A stretch of DNA of 64,000 nucleotides from Caulobacter sp. 73W (GTDB lineage: Bacteria > Pseudomonadota > Alphaproteobacteria > Caulobacterales > Caulobacteraceae). Position numbers and translations under genes: made by a program. Position 1 is the stretch's first letter. Each line of letters starts with the position of its first letter. Location of the stretch: assembly GCF_041021955.1 (NCBI RefSeq), contig NZ_CP158375.1:1550001-1614000 (forward strand). The letters are read 5' to 3'. The notes under the pieces were generated by a model. That model saw nothing but the letters and a program-made list of their open reading frames with translations, was not told the origin of the DNA and ran no database searches. Positions 7,883 through 16,189 of this stretch are shown here, piece after piece.

Positions 7883-9103
7883 CTAACGGCCCCGAGCGAT
7901 TGGCACGACGGCAAGCAGCCTCTCGATCTCGGCCGAAAGGTCGTCGGCTATTGGCAAATGCGTATGCTCGGCGTTCCATATCTCATGAAAGCGGTCGACT
8001 GCTTCAACGGCCTCGCTTCGCGCTAGGGTCTCGGGCAGTCCCGCCCGAGCGGCCATGTAGACGACTTCATCGAGGCTAAACTCGTCCATTCGCCTGGTGC
8101 GCGCGAATTTGAGGCCCGCGTTCTCATCGGGGATGTAGACGGTTGTCGATAGGAAGTCGTAGCCGGGGGACAGCTCGGGTGTCCGGCCGTCACGGTATAT
8201 CAGCGACCAATTCTTCAAGTGCATGTCGGCGTTGCCGATGAGTGTGTTGAACACCAGGCGCCGGATGAATTCGCGAGCGCCATCTTCACCCGCTTCCCGC
8301 CAAACAACCTTTGCAAGGTGGCGATAGGAGCCCTTGTCGTACTTCTCGGCGGGATAGACCCCGAACACCTGAGCAAAGTCCTCGATGTGTATGCGGCCGC
8401 CATCTTCAGCGCGATCGAACCGACGGACCGCAAAAGCGTCTTCCTCGATCTTGCCAATTCCCTCCGGGAGGCCATGAATCTTGTCGAGCGGCACTAGTTC
8501 CACGTCCGGAATATCCATACCCATCGTCCGGGCGAGGCTCATCATCGAGTACTCGTTGGCCGCCATGCCGCGGAAGCGGAGAGACGGCAACTTGATGATC
8601 CAGTCCCCGGCCTGGCCGCTCGCGGGGATGGTCACCCCCCCTCGCGCCTTCTCGACCGCCGAGAACTTCAACTGCACGCCGGCGAGGGAGAACCTAAGCG
8701 CGCCCTGGCGCGCGGCGCTCTCGTCGGGATCATCGTGGTGATGTTCATTAAACGCATCGCGTCCGATTGGGCGAACCGAGACCGCGCCGGGAAGGTCAGG
8801 ACCAAGCGCCTCAAGCAAAAGGTACTCGCGCATCGGCTTGATGCCGGCGCGCTTTGCCAGATACCCCCGCAGTGCGCCTTCGGGCAGAAGGTTGGAGAAA
8901 AACGGCGTCAATTGCGTCTGCGTCGGCCGATGATCGCGAAGCAGTCCGCCGCGCTCGCCCTTGAATGAAAGGCTGAGCGTCGGGCGGTCGGGATCGTCGG
9001 CGTAGTCATCGTCGAATGCAAAGATCGATTGGTCGCCGCCCAAGGCGGTGATCAGTCCGATCCGTCGGTCATGAAGGAGAACTTCGAGCGCGTCTGCGGA
9101 CAT
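7883..9103 (-). CDS. hipA: HipA-type serine/threonine kinase toxin
   Basis: This 406-residue protein has the HipA layout: an N-terminal HipA-couple domain (about 5-110, LSLSFKGERGGLLRD ... FFSNLLPEGALRGYLA), a P-loop-like SLAGVQLKFS (about 139-148), and a kinase core with the catalytic NADMHLKNWSLI motif and GYDFLSTTVY metal-binding region. HipA kinases phosphorylate targets such as glutamyl-tRNA synthetase and cause growth arrest or persistence. All core motifs look intact, so it is probably active. It is the second gene of the operon, 2 nt after hipB. Confidence 0.93.
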   Translation of the reverse strand: MSADALEVLLHDRRIGLITALGGDQSIFAFDDDYADDPDRPTLSLSFKGERGGLLRDHRPTQTQLTPFFSNLLPEGALRGYLAKRAGIKPMREYLLLEALGPDLPGAVSVRPIGRDAFNEHHHDDPDESAARQGALRFSLAGVQLKFSAVEKARGGVTIPASGQAGDWIIKLPSLRFRGMAANEYSMMSLARTMGMDIPDVELVPLDKIHGLPEGIGKIEEDAFAVRRFDRAEDGGRIHIEDFAQVFGVYPAEKYDKGSYRHLAKVVWREAGEDGAREFIRRLVFNTLIGNADMHLKNWSLIYRDGRTPELSPGYDFLSTTVYIPDENAGLKFARTRRMDEFSLDEVVYMAARAGLPETLARSEAVEAVDRFHEIWNAEHTHLPIADDLSAEIERLLAVVPIARGR

Positions 9104-9105
9104 GG

Positions 9106-9714
9106 TCAGTCCTCGTCATCCAGGCTGTACGCCGGACGCTCAGAATGAGGCAGGTGCGCCGCAGTGTTTCTGAGCGTCTTCAACCACGCGGCTGCCTTTC
9201 CAAAGGCCCTCGTCTGGCCGGGGCGCTCCGCCGGCGCAGACTGGAGGAACCGCTCGAGGTCGATTTGCAGGCGCTTCAGGTCAGCGGTCATGAATGGCCC
9301 ACTCAGATGGCTGGTGAGAGGCTCCAGTTCCTGAAGGCTGGATGCGATGGACGCGATGTCTTCACGCCCCGGTGCGGACGTTTGCGCCTCTTCGGCAAGG
9401 CGGCGCAGGTTGGCGAGTAAGGTCCTGTAGCTTCGCTCCCGGGTCTGCTCTTCGGTGGACCGGACAGCCGCCCCCACGGCGGTTAGCGCCGATCTGGGCA
9501 CCAGGTGCAGGTCGAGATCGAGCGAGCGCGCCAATTCCAGAAGTGTCGAAAGCTGCAGATCCACCTCTCCGTTTTCAATCCGGGAGATTTGCGCCTGAGT
9601 CAGGTGGGTACGCGCGCTGAGGTCACGCTGACTCCAGCCTTTGGACTGTCGTTCTCGACGTATCGCTCCCGTCAGCGGCTCGAAGCTGTAACGTTTTGAT
9701 TTCTTACTTTGCAT
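9106..9714 (-). CDS. hipB: HipB-like XRE antitoxin with long C-terminal domain
   Basis: An N-terminal XRE helix-turn-helix (about residues 10-65, GWSQRDLSARTHLTQAQISRIENG) matches HipB antitoxins, but the protein is about 200 residues, roughly twice usual HipB length. An additional helical region (70-200) is of unknown role and may contact HipA. Two starts are possible. The ATG at 9738 lies inside an operator arm and close to a plausible -10, so I favour the ATG at 9714 (MQSKKSKRY). It probably represses its own promoter together with HipA. Confidence 0.85.
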   Translation of the reverse strand: MQSKKSKRYSFEPLTGAIRRERQSKGWSQRDLSARTHLTQAQISRIENGEVDLQLSTLLELARSLDLDLHLVPRSALTAVGAAVRSTEEQTRERSYRTLLANLRRLAEEAQTSAPGREDIASIASSLQELEPLTSHLSGPFMTADLKRLQIDLERFLQSAPAERPGQTRAFGKAAAWLKTLRNTAAHLPHSERPAYSLDDED

Positions 9715-9729
9715 CACAGATGGTGCTTG

Positions 9730-9781
9730 ATACGACATTATGCATCTTATTCGACCGAAACTGCAACCGACAATGTCGTAT
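9730..9781 (-). promoter_or_regulatory. hipBA operator and promoter
   Basis: ATACGACATT (9730-9739) and its exact reverse complement AATGTCGTAT (9772-9781) form a pair of 10-bp arms 32 bp apart (centre to centre 42 bp, about four helical turns), typical of a two-site autoregulatory operator. The DNA here and up to about 9830 is markedly AT-rich. On the minus strand TTGCAG and CATAAT (18-nt spacing) give a plausible promoter between the arms. Confidence 0.7.
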
Positions 9782-10056
9782 TCTATATCATTAAACGAGA
9801 TTGATACATCATATTATATTATCGTGTGTGGCAAAGTCTTTGAGGCTAAGGCCCCGCCTTCTGGTGGACGAAGTTCAAGCCATTTCCCGTGAGGTTCTGG
9901 TTAGGGTCCGCGCCGAACGACCCGCAGAGTTGTGGAGCTGGCGCCTGGTCAGCGCAAACCGAACCAGCACAGCCTCGTTTTGGCCTGTGATCTTGACCTT
10001 TGCCCGACTTGCCCGTCCTGTCGGCGCCTCGCCATCCCGCGCCCAGGAGCTTTCAC
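9739..10056. other. intergenic region, AT-rich at its left end
   Basis: Apart from the hipBA control region at the left end I see no gene. Positions 9780-9830 are AT-rich, unlike the flanks. 9840-10056 is ordinary high-GC DNA leading to the DUF885 gene, with no clear promoter motif. Confidence 0.5.
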
Positions 10057-11886
10057 ATGATCGATCGTCGTCGCCTTCTCGCTTCCGCCGGCGCAGCCCT
10101 GGCCGCCTCGGGCGCGCCGAGCATTGGTCGCGCGGCTCCGGCGGGCGCGGCGCAGGCCAAGGCGTCGCTCGCCGCCTTCATGGACCGCACTTTCGAGGCG
10201 ACGCTCGATCAGTCGCCCGAGCTGGCGACCAGCTTCGGGCTCGACAAGGGCGCGCGGGCCGCGGCCAAGTCAAAGCTGACGGTTCCGACCCTGGTCGAGG
10301 AGGAGGCCAATCGCGCCTTCAACCGCCGCACTCGCGCCGAGCTTGGCAAGCTGGACCGCGCAACGATGGATACCCAGGACGGCATCTATTACGACACCAT
10401 CGCCGCCAACCTGGATGCGGTGATCGCCACCTACGACATCCCCTATGGTCAGGGCGGCTGGCCGCAGATCTATCGCGTGAACCAGGGAGGCGGCGCCTAC
10501 GTCAACACCGCCGACTTCCTCGACAACCAGCACACCATCGAGACCGCCGCCGACGCCGAGGCCTATGTGTCCCGCGTCAACGCCTTCGCCGATGTCCTCG
10601 CCGCCGAGACCGACCGGATGCTGGAGGATTTCAAGCGCGGGGTCGTGCCGCCCGACTTCATCCTGGCCAAGACCATCGCCCAGCAGGAAGGCATGCTGGC
10701 CACGCCCGCGGCGCAGTCGACCCTGGTGCGCTCCGTCGCCCGCCGCACGGGTGAGAAGAAGATCGCCGGCGATTGGGCGGCTCGCGTCCAGGCCATTGTC
10801 GACAAGCGCGTGAACCCGGCGCTCAAGCGCCAGAACGACGCGCTCAAGGCTGCCCTGCCCACCGCCGGTCACAACGCCTCGGTCGCCCGCCTGCCGCAGG
10901 GCGAGCAGTACTACGCCAACGCCCTGCACTATATCACCACCACCCGCCTGACCGCCGACGAGATCCACCGCATCGGCCTAGAGCAGGTGGCCGACCTGAC
11001 GGCGCGCTCGGACGCGCTGCTCAAGGCGCAGGGCATGACCCAAGGCACGGTCGCCGAGCGGATCAAGGGCCTCAGCGCCCTGCCCGGCCAGGTCTATCCC
11101 AACACCGATGCGGCCAAGGTCGAGCTGATCGCTCAGCTGAACAAGCAGATGGCCGACATGCAGGGCCGCCTGCCCAAGGCCTTCGGCCGACTGCCCAAGT
11201 CCATCGTCGAGATCAAGCGCGTGCCGCCGGAGATCCAGGAAGGCGCGTCGCAGGGCTACTACAACTCGCCGAGCCTCGATGGGACGCGGCCGGGCATCTA
11301 CTGGATCAACCTGACCGACACGGCCAACTGGCCGGTCTACGGCCTGCCCACCCTGACCTATCACGAGGCCTCGCCGGGACATCACCTGCAGATCGCCCTG
11401 CAGCAGGAAAGCGCCGCGGCGCCCAAGCTGATGAACACTCTGTTCTTCTCCAGCTATGCAGAGGGCTGGGGCCTCTATGCCGAACAGCTCGCCGACGAGC
11501 TGGGCGCCTATGACAGCAATCCGCTTGGCCGCGTCGGCTTCCTGCAGTCGCTGCTGTTCCGCGCCGTTCGCCTGGTGGTCGATACCGGCATCCACTCCAA
11601 GGGTTGGAGCCGCGAACAGGCCATCGCCTACATGATCGAACAGACCGGCCGGGCCCAGGGCGCGGCGACGTCGGAGATCGAGCGCTACTGCGCCTGGCCG
11701 GGCCAGGCCTGCGCCTACAAGGTCGGCCACAACGAGTGGGTGCGCCTGCGTGAGAAGGCCAAGACGGCGCTCGGCGCGCGCTTCGACATCCGCAGCTTCC
11801 ACGACACCGCCCTGGCCGGCGGCGGCGTGCCGCTGACGGTGCTGGAGCGCGTGGTCGACAACTGGATCGCGGCTCAGCGGGGGTAG
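10057..11886 (+). CDS. DUF885 family exported metallopeptidase-like protein
   Basis: A 609-residue protein with an apparent Tat signal (IDRRRLLASAGAALAASGAP) and a C-terminal zinc-peptidase-like signature HEASPGHH (about residues 434-441). The downstream EGWGLYAE would supply the third ligand. DUF885 proteins are related to M32/M3-like carboxypeptidases; the substrate is unknown. The start at MIDRRR has GGAG at suitable spacing and removes a non-conserved upstream extension. It is monocistronic, with a GC hairpin directly after the stop. Confidence 0.88.
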   Translation: MIDRRRLLASAGAALAASGAPSIGRAAPAGAAQAKASLAAFMDRTFEATLDQSPELATSFGLDKGARAAAKSKLTVPTLVEEEANRAFNRRTRAELGKLDRATMDTQDGIYYDTIAANLDAVIATYDIPYGQGGWPQIYRVNQGGGAYVNTADFLDNQHTIETAADAEAYVSRVNAFADVLAAETDRMLEDFKRGVVPPDFILAKTIAQQEGMLATPAAQSTLVRSVARRTGEKKIAGDWAARVQAIVDKRVNPALKRQNDALKAALPTAGHNASVARLPQGEQYYANALHYITTTRLTADEIHRIGLEQVADLTARSDALLKAQGMTQGTVAERIKGLSALPGQVYPNTDAAKVELIAQLNKQMADMQGRLPKAFGRLPKSIVEIKRVPPEIQEGASQGYYNSPSLDGTRPGIYWINLTDTANWPVYGLPTLTYHEASPGHHLQIALQQESAAAPKLMNTLFFSSYAEGWGLYAEQLADELGAYDSNPLGRVGFLQSLLFRAVRLVVDTGIHSKGWSREQAIAYMIEQTGRAQGAATSEIERYCAWPGQACAYKVGHNEWVRLREKAKTALGARFDIRSFHDTALAGGGVPLTVLERVVDNWIAAQRG

Positions 11887-11902
11887 GCGCGCTTCGCGCG
11901 CC
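11886..11902 (+). terminator. GC hairpin after the DUF885 gene
   Basis: GGCGCGC, loop TTC, GCGCGCC begins on the last base of the stop codon. It is compact and very stable but lacks a T-run, so the terminator function is tentative. It may also serve the convergent GST gene. Confidence 0.35.
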
Positions 11903-11925
11903 AGCCCCCGATCCCGACGCCGTCC

Positions 11926-12642
11926 CTATTCGGGCTTGCGGACGTACCGCTCGATCACCTCATCGAGCGTCACATGTCCAAGGAAGGCCGACGATCCTGA
12001 AGCGTCCTTTGGATCGATCTCCAGGGCCGTGGCGAACAGGACGGCCGGGTCCGCCTCCAGGCGACGCCGCAAGGCCGCCAGTCTCGGCCAGCGGTCGGTG
12101 TCGGCGACCTGGTGGACATCCAACCAGCGGGCGACGCCGATCAACACCGCGTCGGCCAGGGTCGGATCGGCGCCCAGCAGGAAGGGCGTGTCGCCCAGCA
12201 TCGCCTCCAACTTGTCGTGACGTTCGAGGACGGCTTGTTGCCCGTAGCGGCGAAGCGCCTCCAGGAAGGCGGCGTCGTCGGTCTTCGTCTCCATGGCCGT
12301 CCAGAGCGGGCTGAAGGCGCCGGTGAAGCCCGTGTTCACGAAGCCGAGGAACTGGTGCATGCGGTCGGTGCGCGGGTCGCGCGGATCGAAGCTGATCCGC
12401 CGCTCGACATCCCTGGCTTCCAGCCAGGCGGCGATGGCCATGGTTTCGGTCACGACGAGCCCCTCGTCGGTGATCAGGACAGGCGTCTCGATGCGAGCGT
12501 TGAGGCGGGCGTAGGACGGCTCGCGCATCTGGCCAAGCATGTCCACACGGCACAGGCGGTAGGGCCGCCCTAGCCATTCGAGGGCCGCGACCAGCCCCAT
12601 AGAGCTGCCTGCGGGGTAGCCGTAGACGAGGATGGGTTCCAT
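11926..12642 (-). CDS. glutathione S-transferase family protein
   Basis: A 238-residue cytoplasmic protein. The N-terminal thioredoxin-like domain (1-80) begins EPILVYGYPAGSSMGLVAALEWLG and includes the TPVLI and TETMAIAAWLE segments that bind glutathione. The helical C-terminal domain (90-210) has the ADPTLADAVL motif. The ATG at 12642 gives the standard GST N-terminus. It is divergent from an HxlR regulator 110 bp away, a common arrangement in which the regulator controls the transferase in response to electrophiles. Confidence 0.85.
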   Translation of the reverse strand: MEPILVYGYPAGSSMGLVAALEWLGRPYRLCRVDMLGQMREPSYARLNARIETPVLITDEGLVVTETMAIAAWLEARDVERRISFDPRDPRTDRMHQFLGFVNTGFTGAFSPLWTAMETKTDDAAFLEALRRYGQQAVLERHDKLEAMLGDTPFLLGADPTLADAVLIGVARWLDVHQVADTDRWPRLAALRRRLEADPAVLFATALEIDPKDASGSSAFLGHVTLDEVIERYVRKPE

Positions 12643-12696
12643 ATTGGGGTCTCCACAGAATAGCGCGCTGTTGCGCGAGGCCCCGAGGAAACTAGG

Positions 12697-12712
12697 CACG
12701 GAACGGACCGTG
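12697..12712. promoter_or_regulatory. inverted repeat between GST and HxlR genes
   Basis: CACGG-N6-CCGTG lies 55 bp from the GST start and 41 bp from the HxlR start. It is a candidate operator for the HxlR protein controlling both divergent genes. Confidence 0.45.
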
Positions 12713-12752
12713 TAAATCACGCACTTTTCTGTAACCAGGCCGGAGCCGCAGC

Positions 12753-13103
12753 ATGAAGACCGTCGTCTCGGAATGCCCCATCGAGGAGGTCATGCGCGTG
12801 CTCAGCGGACGCTGGCCGACGCTCCTCATCTACTATCTGAAGGACGGTCCGCGTCGGTTCAGCGACCTGCGGCGCGACAATCCGACGGTCTCCCATCGCA
12901 TGCTGTCCTTGGAGCTGGGCAGGCTGGCGGCGGCGGGCGTCGTGACACGGACAGATTTCGGCGGCTATCCGCGGCGGGTGGACTACGCCCTGAGCGCCCA
13001 CGGCGAGGCGTTGGTCCCCTTGATCAACGCCCTGGGAGACTGGTGGGAACAGTGCGCTTCACGTCAGGGCGGCGCGCCTGGACCCCAGCTCGACGCCGCC
13101 TAG
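12753..13103 (+). CDS. HxlR family transcriptional regulator
   Basis: A 116-residue winged-helix protein of the HxlR/MarR type. It begins MKTVVSECPIEEVMRVLSGRWPTLLIYYLKDGPRRFSDLRR, and the DNA-recognition region includes SHRMLSLELGRLAAAGVV and DYALSAHG. Cys8 in the conserved ECPIE position is the residue that senses electrophiles or oxidants in related regulators (YodB/HypR type). It probably regulates the divergent GST gene and itself. Confidence 0.88.
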   Translation: MKTVVSECPIEEVMRVLSGRWPTLLIYYLKDGPRRFSDLRRDNPTVSHRMLSLELGRLAAAGVVTRTDFGGYPRRVDYALSAHGEALVPLINALGDWWEQCASRQGGAPGPQLDAA

Positions 13104-13159
13104 GCCTGCACCATCCCGCTTCAATCCTGACGGCGCAGTCCGGGTGCTCGCTCCGCACG

Positions 13160-13584
13160 CTAGGCCAGCTTCTTGTCCAGCCCCTTATCGAGGGCGAAAT
13201 TGCCTGGCCCATGCGCGGCCAGGAACAGACCGATCATCACCAGGCACGCCGAGGAGAACGAGCCGCGGACGCCCAGGGTGTGATCGACATGACGATCGCC
13301 ACGACGAAGTTGGCCGCACATAACAGGCCCGCCCAGCGGGTGAACGCGCCCAGGATGAAGGCCAGCCCGCAGGCGAACTGAACCCATACCGACAGCGGCG
13401 CCATCAGATGCGGCGCAACGAAACCGTACTTGGCTAGAAAGGTCTCGAAGGTCCGCATATGTTCGGCGCTGGTGATGTTGTCCCAAACGCCCCAGATCAG
13501 AAACGAGCCGACCCCAAGGCGCATCGCCAGGAGCGCAGCGTCGCCAAGGCCCTCGAGCGGCTTCAGCATCAGCCATCGGCGCAT
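13160..13584 (-). pseudogene. DoxX family membrane protein, interrupted by a frameshift
   Basis: The first 91 or so residues from ATG 13584 (MLKPLEGLGDAALLAMRLGVGSFLIWGVWDN ... ANFVVAIVM) match DoxX-type four-helix membrane proteins. The frame is then lost near 13284, and the expected continuation (VDHTLGVRGSFSSACLVMIGLFLAAHGPG) lies in another frame to the stop at 13160. One missing G (ATGGTCGAT read as ATGTCGAT) restores the whole protein of about 141 residues. It is either a recent null mutation or a sequencing error. GGAGGGA precedes the start. Confidence 0.8.
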
Positions 13585-13784
13585 ATGTCCCTCCCCATCC
13601 CAAGACTAGGATCAGAGCCCTCAAAATGGATCTGTGTCGAGCAGATCGTCGCCACGCGCGCTGGCGTCGATGTGAACCCAGCGGCCCCCAAGCCATTTTG
13701 AAGGCCGTACGCTCCCGTCGCTGAGGGGCGACACAACAACCAAACGACGCCGGGGGGCGATCCAAGGTCAAGGAGATCACACCC

Positions 13785-14636
13785 ATGCATGTCGTCCTAG
13801 GCGCCGCCGGAAACGTCGGTTCAAAGGTCGTTGCGGCGCTTCGCCGACGAAACGCCCCCGTCCTGGCCGTCGTCCATTCGGCGAAGAAAGCCGAGACCTT
13901 GGCCGAGCCTGGCGTCGAGACGGCCGTGGCCGATGTCCAGGACGTCAAGGCCTTAAGGGCGGTATTGAAGCGCGGACGACGCGCCTTCCTTCTCAACCCG
14001 CCGGCGGACCCGAGCAGCGACACAAGCGCGTTTGAGCTGCGGACGGCCCGCGCGATCGCCGATGCTGTCAGCGGGTCGGATCTGGAGAAGGTGGTGGTGG
14101 CCTCAACCTACGGCGCACGGGCGCAAGAAGGCGTGGGCGACTTCTCGAGCCTCTACGCTTTCGAGCGCTGGGTTGAAGAAGCCGCCATTCCCACAGCGAT
14201 CAACCGCGGCGCCTACTACTTCACCAATCTCGACATGCTGGCCCCGGCCGCCGAGCAGGGCTCCTTGCCCACGCTTTTTCCGGCCGACTTCGCGCTGCCC
14301 ATGGTCTCCCCGACCGATCTTGGCGAGTTGGGGGCCGAGCGGCTGCTCGGCGATACAGGGGATGTAGGGATCGCCTATCTGGAGGGACCAAAGCGCTACA
14401 GCTTCTCCGATGTCGCCCGCGCCTTCAGCACCAAGCTTGGCCGCCGCGTGGAGGTCGATACGGTCCCGCGCGAAGGCTGGGAGGATTACTTCCTGAAGGC
14501 CGGCTTCTCAAAGGCGGCGGCCGCCTCCTACGCCCGGATGACCGCCGCCACGATCGACGATGAGGTCAGCCCTGGCGATCCGCGGCGGGGCGTGGTGAGC
14601 CTGGAGGTTCACATCCAAGCGCTTGGATCGACCTGA
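13785..14636 (+). CDS. NmrA-like NAD(P)-binding oxidoreductase
   Basis: A 283-residue Rossmann protein with the N-terminal nucleotide-binding motif GAAGNVGSKV (about 6-15), FLLNPPADP and VVASTYGA strands, and an SDR-like C-terminal half. It belongs to the atypical SDR / NmrA family (NAD(P)H:quinone reductase or redox sensor type). AAGGAG precedes the ATG. It is divergent from the DoxX gene; a loose 9-bp inverted repeat (13621-13629 and 13693-13701) lies between them. Confidence 0.85.
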   Translation: MHVVLGAAGNVGSKVVAALRRRNAPVLAVVHSAKKAETLAEPGVETAVADVQDVKALRAVLKRGRRAFLLNPPADPSSDTSAFELRTARAIADAVSGSDLEKVVVASTYGARAQEGVGDFSSLYAFERWVEEAAIPTAINRGAYYFTNLDMLAPAAEQGSLPTLFPADFALPMVSPTDLGELGAERLLGDTGDVGIAYLEGPKRYSFSDVARAFSTKLGRRVEVDTVPREGWEDYFLKAGFSKAAAASYARMTAATIDDEVSPGDPRRGVVSLEVHIQALGST

Positions 14637-14947
14637 GCAAGGAAACGCGGCGGACTCATGCGGGGCGCAACTGCGTTCAAGTCGGCGCCGGCGCGCAAGG
14701 CTAGGTTCGCTGCGAGACCTGTCGAAGAACGCAGCGCGCCCTTTTGGCGAGCTTGCGGTCCCGGCTAGCGATTGGGTCTTCTGGCTGAACGCTGTCCGGG
14801 ACAATCTGCGGCCAGGCGGCTTTACGGCCTCGCCCTGGCGAGCTGACCTGACGTAGCGCTCCCAGCGCGGCGGTCGGCGGCGGCTCACCGGGCGAGATCG
14901 TGCGAACGAGGCTGGCGTAGACCGGCGAAGCTTTAAGGAGGGACGTC
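14637..14947. other. intergenic region without recognisable feature
   Basis: 311 bp of ordinary high-GC sequence. The open frames here have no ribosome binding site or protein-like composition and I see no strong repeat or hairpin. The last 20 bases carry the AAGGAGG site of the GFA gene. Confidence 0.4.
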
Positions 14948-15355
14948 ATGCTGAAAACCTACAGCGGCAGCTGTCACTGCGGCCGGGTCGCGTTCGAGGT
15001 CGCGATGGACTTCCAGGGCGCCAGCAAATGCAATTGCCGCTACTGCTGGAAACAGCGCAATTGGAACGTCCAGGTCGATCCGGCGAGCTTCCAGCTCATC
15101 AGGGGCGAAGAGCATCTTGGGGACTACGCCCGCAAGGGCGACGGCTTTGAGACGCACCATCGCTTCTGCCGCGAATGCGGGACAGCCACCCACGGTCATG
15201 GCTCGATAGACGCCATGGGCGGCGCCTATGCCGGGGTGCGGATCGCCGCCCTGGACGATCTTTCGGTCGAAGAGCTGCTCGCCAAGCCTACGACCTACTG
15301 CGATGGCTTGAACGACAACTGGTGGAACAGCCCTGACGAAGTGCGCCATCTATGA
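14948..15355 (+). CDS. GFA family (glutathione-dependent formaldehyde-activating-like) protein
   Basis: A 135-residue zinc protein with the GFA pattern: SGSCHCGRVAFEV (cysteines about 9 and 11), CNCRYCWK, and FCRECGTATHGHG, giving the CxC, CxxC and second CxxC zinc sites. The family includes Gfa, which was proposed to act on S-hydroxymethylglutathione, but most members have no proven activity. AAGGAGG precedes the ATG. Its stop overlaps the start of the AraC gene (ATGA). Confidence 0.88.
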   Translation: MLKTYSGSCHCGRVAFEVAMDFQGASKCNCRYCWKQRNWNVQVDPASFQLIRGEEHLGDYARKGDGFETHHRFCRECGTATHGHGSIDAMGGAYAGVRIAALDDLSVEELLAKPTTYCDGLNDNWWNSPDEVRHL

Positions 15356-16149
15356 CGAGCGCTTCTCCTTGCGTGCGCTTCAAGTCCCTGGAGACGTTCG
15401 GCGGGGTCGAGCTTGTTCGCGCCTTCTATCCGCAGCGGGCCTTCCCAACCCACACCCACCGGGAGTTCGTCATCGGCGCTGTCACCAGCGGCGCCGAGAC
15501 CCTGGAGGTGGGCCGCCAAAGGCACATCGCGGTTGCGGGCAGCACGCTTCTGCTTCATCCCGAGCAGGCCCACGCCAACGCCAGCCTCCCGCCCAGCCCC
15601 TTGGGCTACAGCGTCTTCTACATCCCCGATGGGGTGATGACGCAGTGGCTGGAAGAGCGACCTGAGTTCGCCAGCGCAGTGAGCGAGGATGGCGCGCTGC
15701 ACGAGCGCGTGCGCGCGACCCATGCGGTCTTGGAGCGCTCCAGCGATCGGCTTGAGCAGGAAACGGCGTTCGCCGCCCTCATCGAGGCGCTCGGCCGGGC
15801 CAGCGCGTCCGCCCAACCGCGTCAGGCGCCGGAGTTGGCCGGGGCCGATATCAGGCGGGTCAAAGACTATATCGACGACAACTACGCCCACGATTTTGGG
15901 CTGGAGCAGTTGTCCCAGGTCGCGGGCCTGAGCCGCTTTCATCTCGTCCGGGCTTTCAAGAGGACGATGGGGCTTTCGCCGCTCGCCTATCGAAATCAGC
16001 GCCGGATCGACGAGGCCCGCCTCATGCTGCACGGGGGACAGACGATCACTCAAATCGCCCTGGCGTTGGGTTACTGCGATCATGCGCACCTGACCCGGCA
16101 GTTCCAGCGGATCGTCGGCGTCAGCCCTTCCCAGTACCGAGCGCAATAA
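15352..16149 (+). CDS. AraC family transcriptional regulator
   Basis: A 265-residue protein with an N-terminal cupin ligand-binding domain (about 10-150; PTHTHREFVIGAV, HPEQAHAN) and a C-terminal double HTH of the AraC type (about 165-262; LEQLSQVAGLSRFHLVRAFKRTMG and QIALALGYCDHAHLTRQFQRIVGVSPSQYR). It is translationally coupled to the GFA gene, and probably controls that gene or nearby detoxification functions. The ligand is unknown. Confidence 0.9.
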   Translation: MTSASPCVRFKSLETFGGVELVRAFYPQRAFPTHTHREFVIGAVTSGAETLEVGRQRHIAVAGSTLLLHPEQAHANASLPPSPLGYSVFYIPDGVMTQWLEERPEFASAVSEDGALHERVRATHAVLERSSDRLEQETAFAALIEALGRASASAQPRQAPELAGADIRRVKDYIDDNYAHDFGLEQLSQVAGLSRFHLVRAFKRTMGLSPLAYRNQRRIDEARLMLHGGQTITQIALALGYCDHAHLTRQFQRIVGVSPSQYRAQ

Positions 16150-16189
16150 CGTTCAAGTCGCGCGGCGACGAGCGACCTACAACGGGGCG

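Noticed and set aside
13621-13701. Loose 9-bp inverted repeat before the NmrA gene as a definite operator
   Set aside because: Arms are 63 bp apart with no supporting regulator nearby; chance cannot be excluded.
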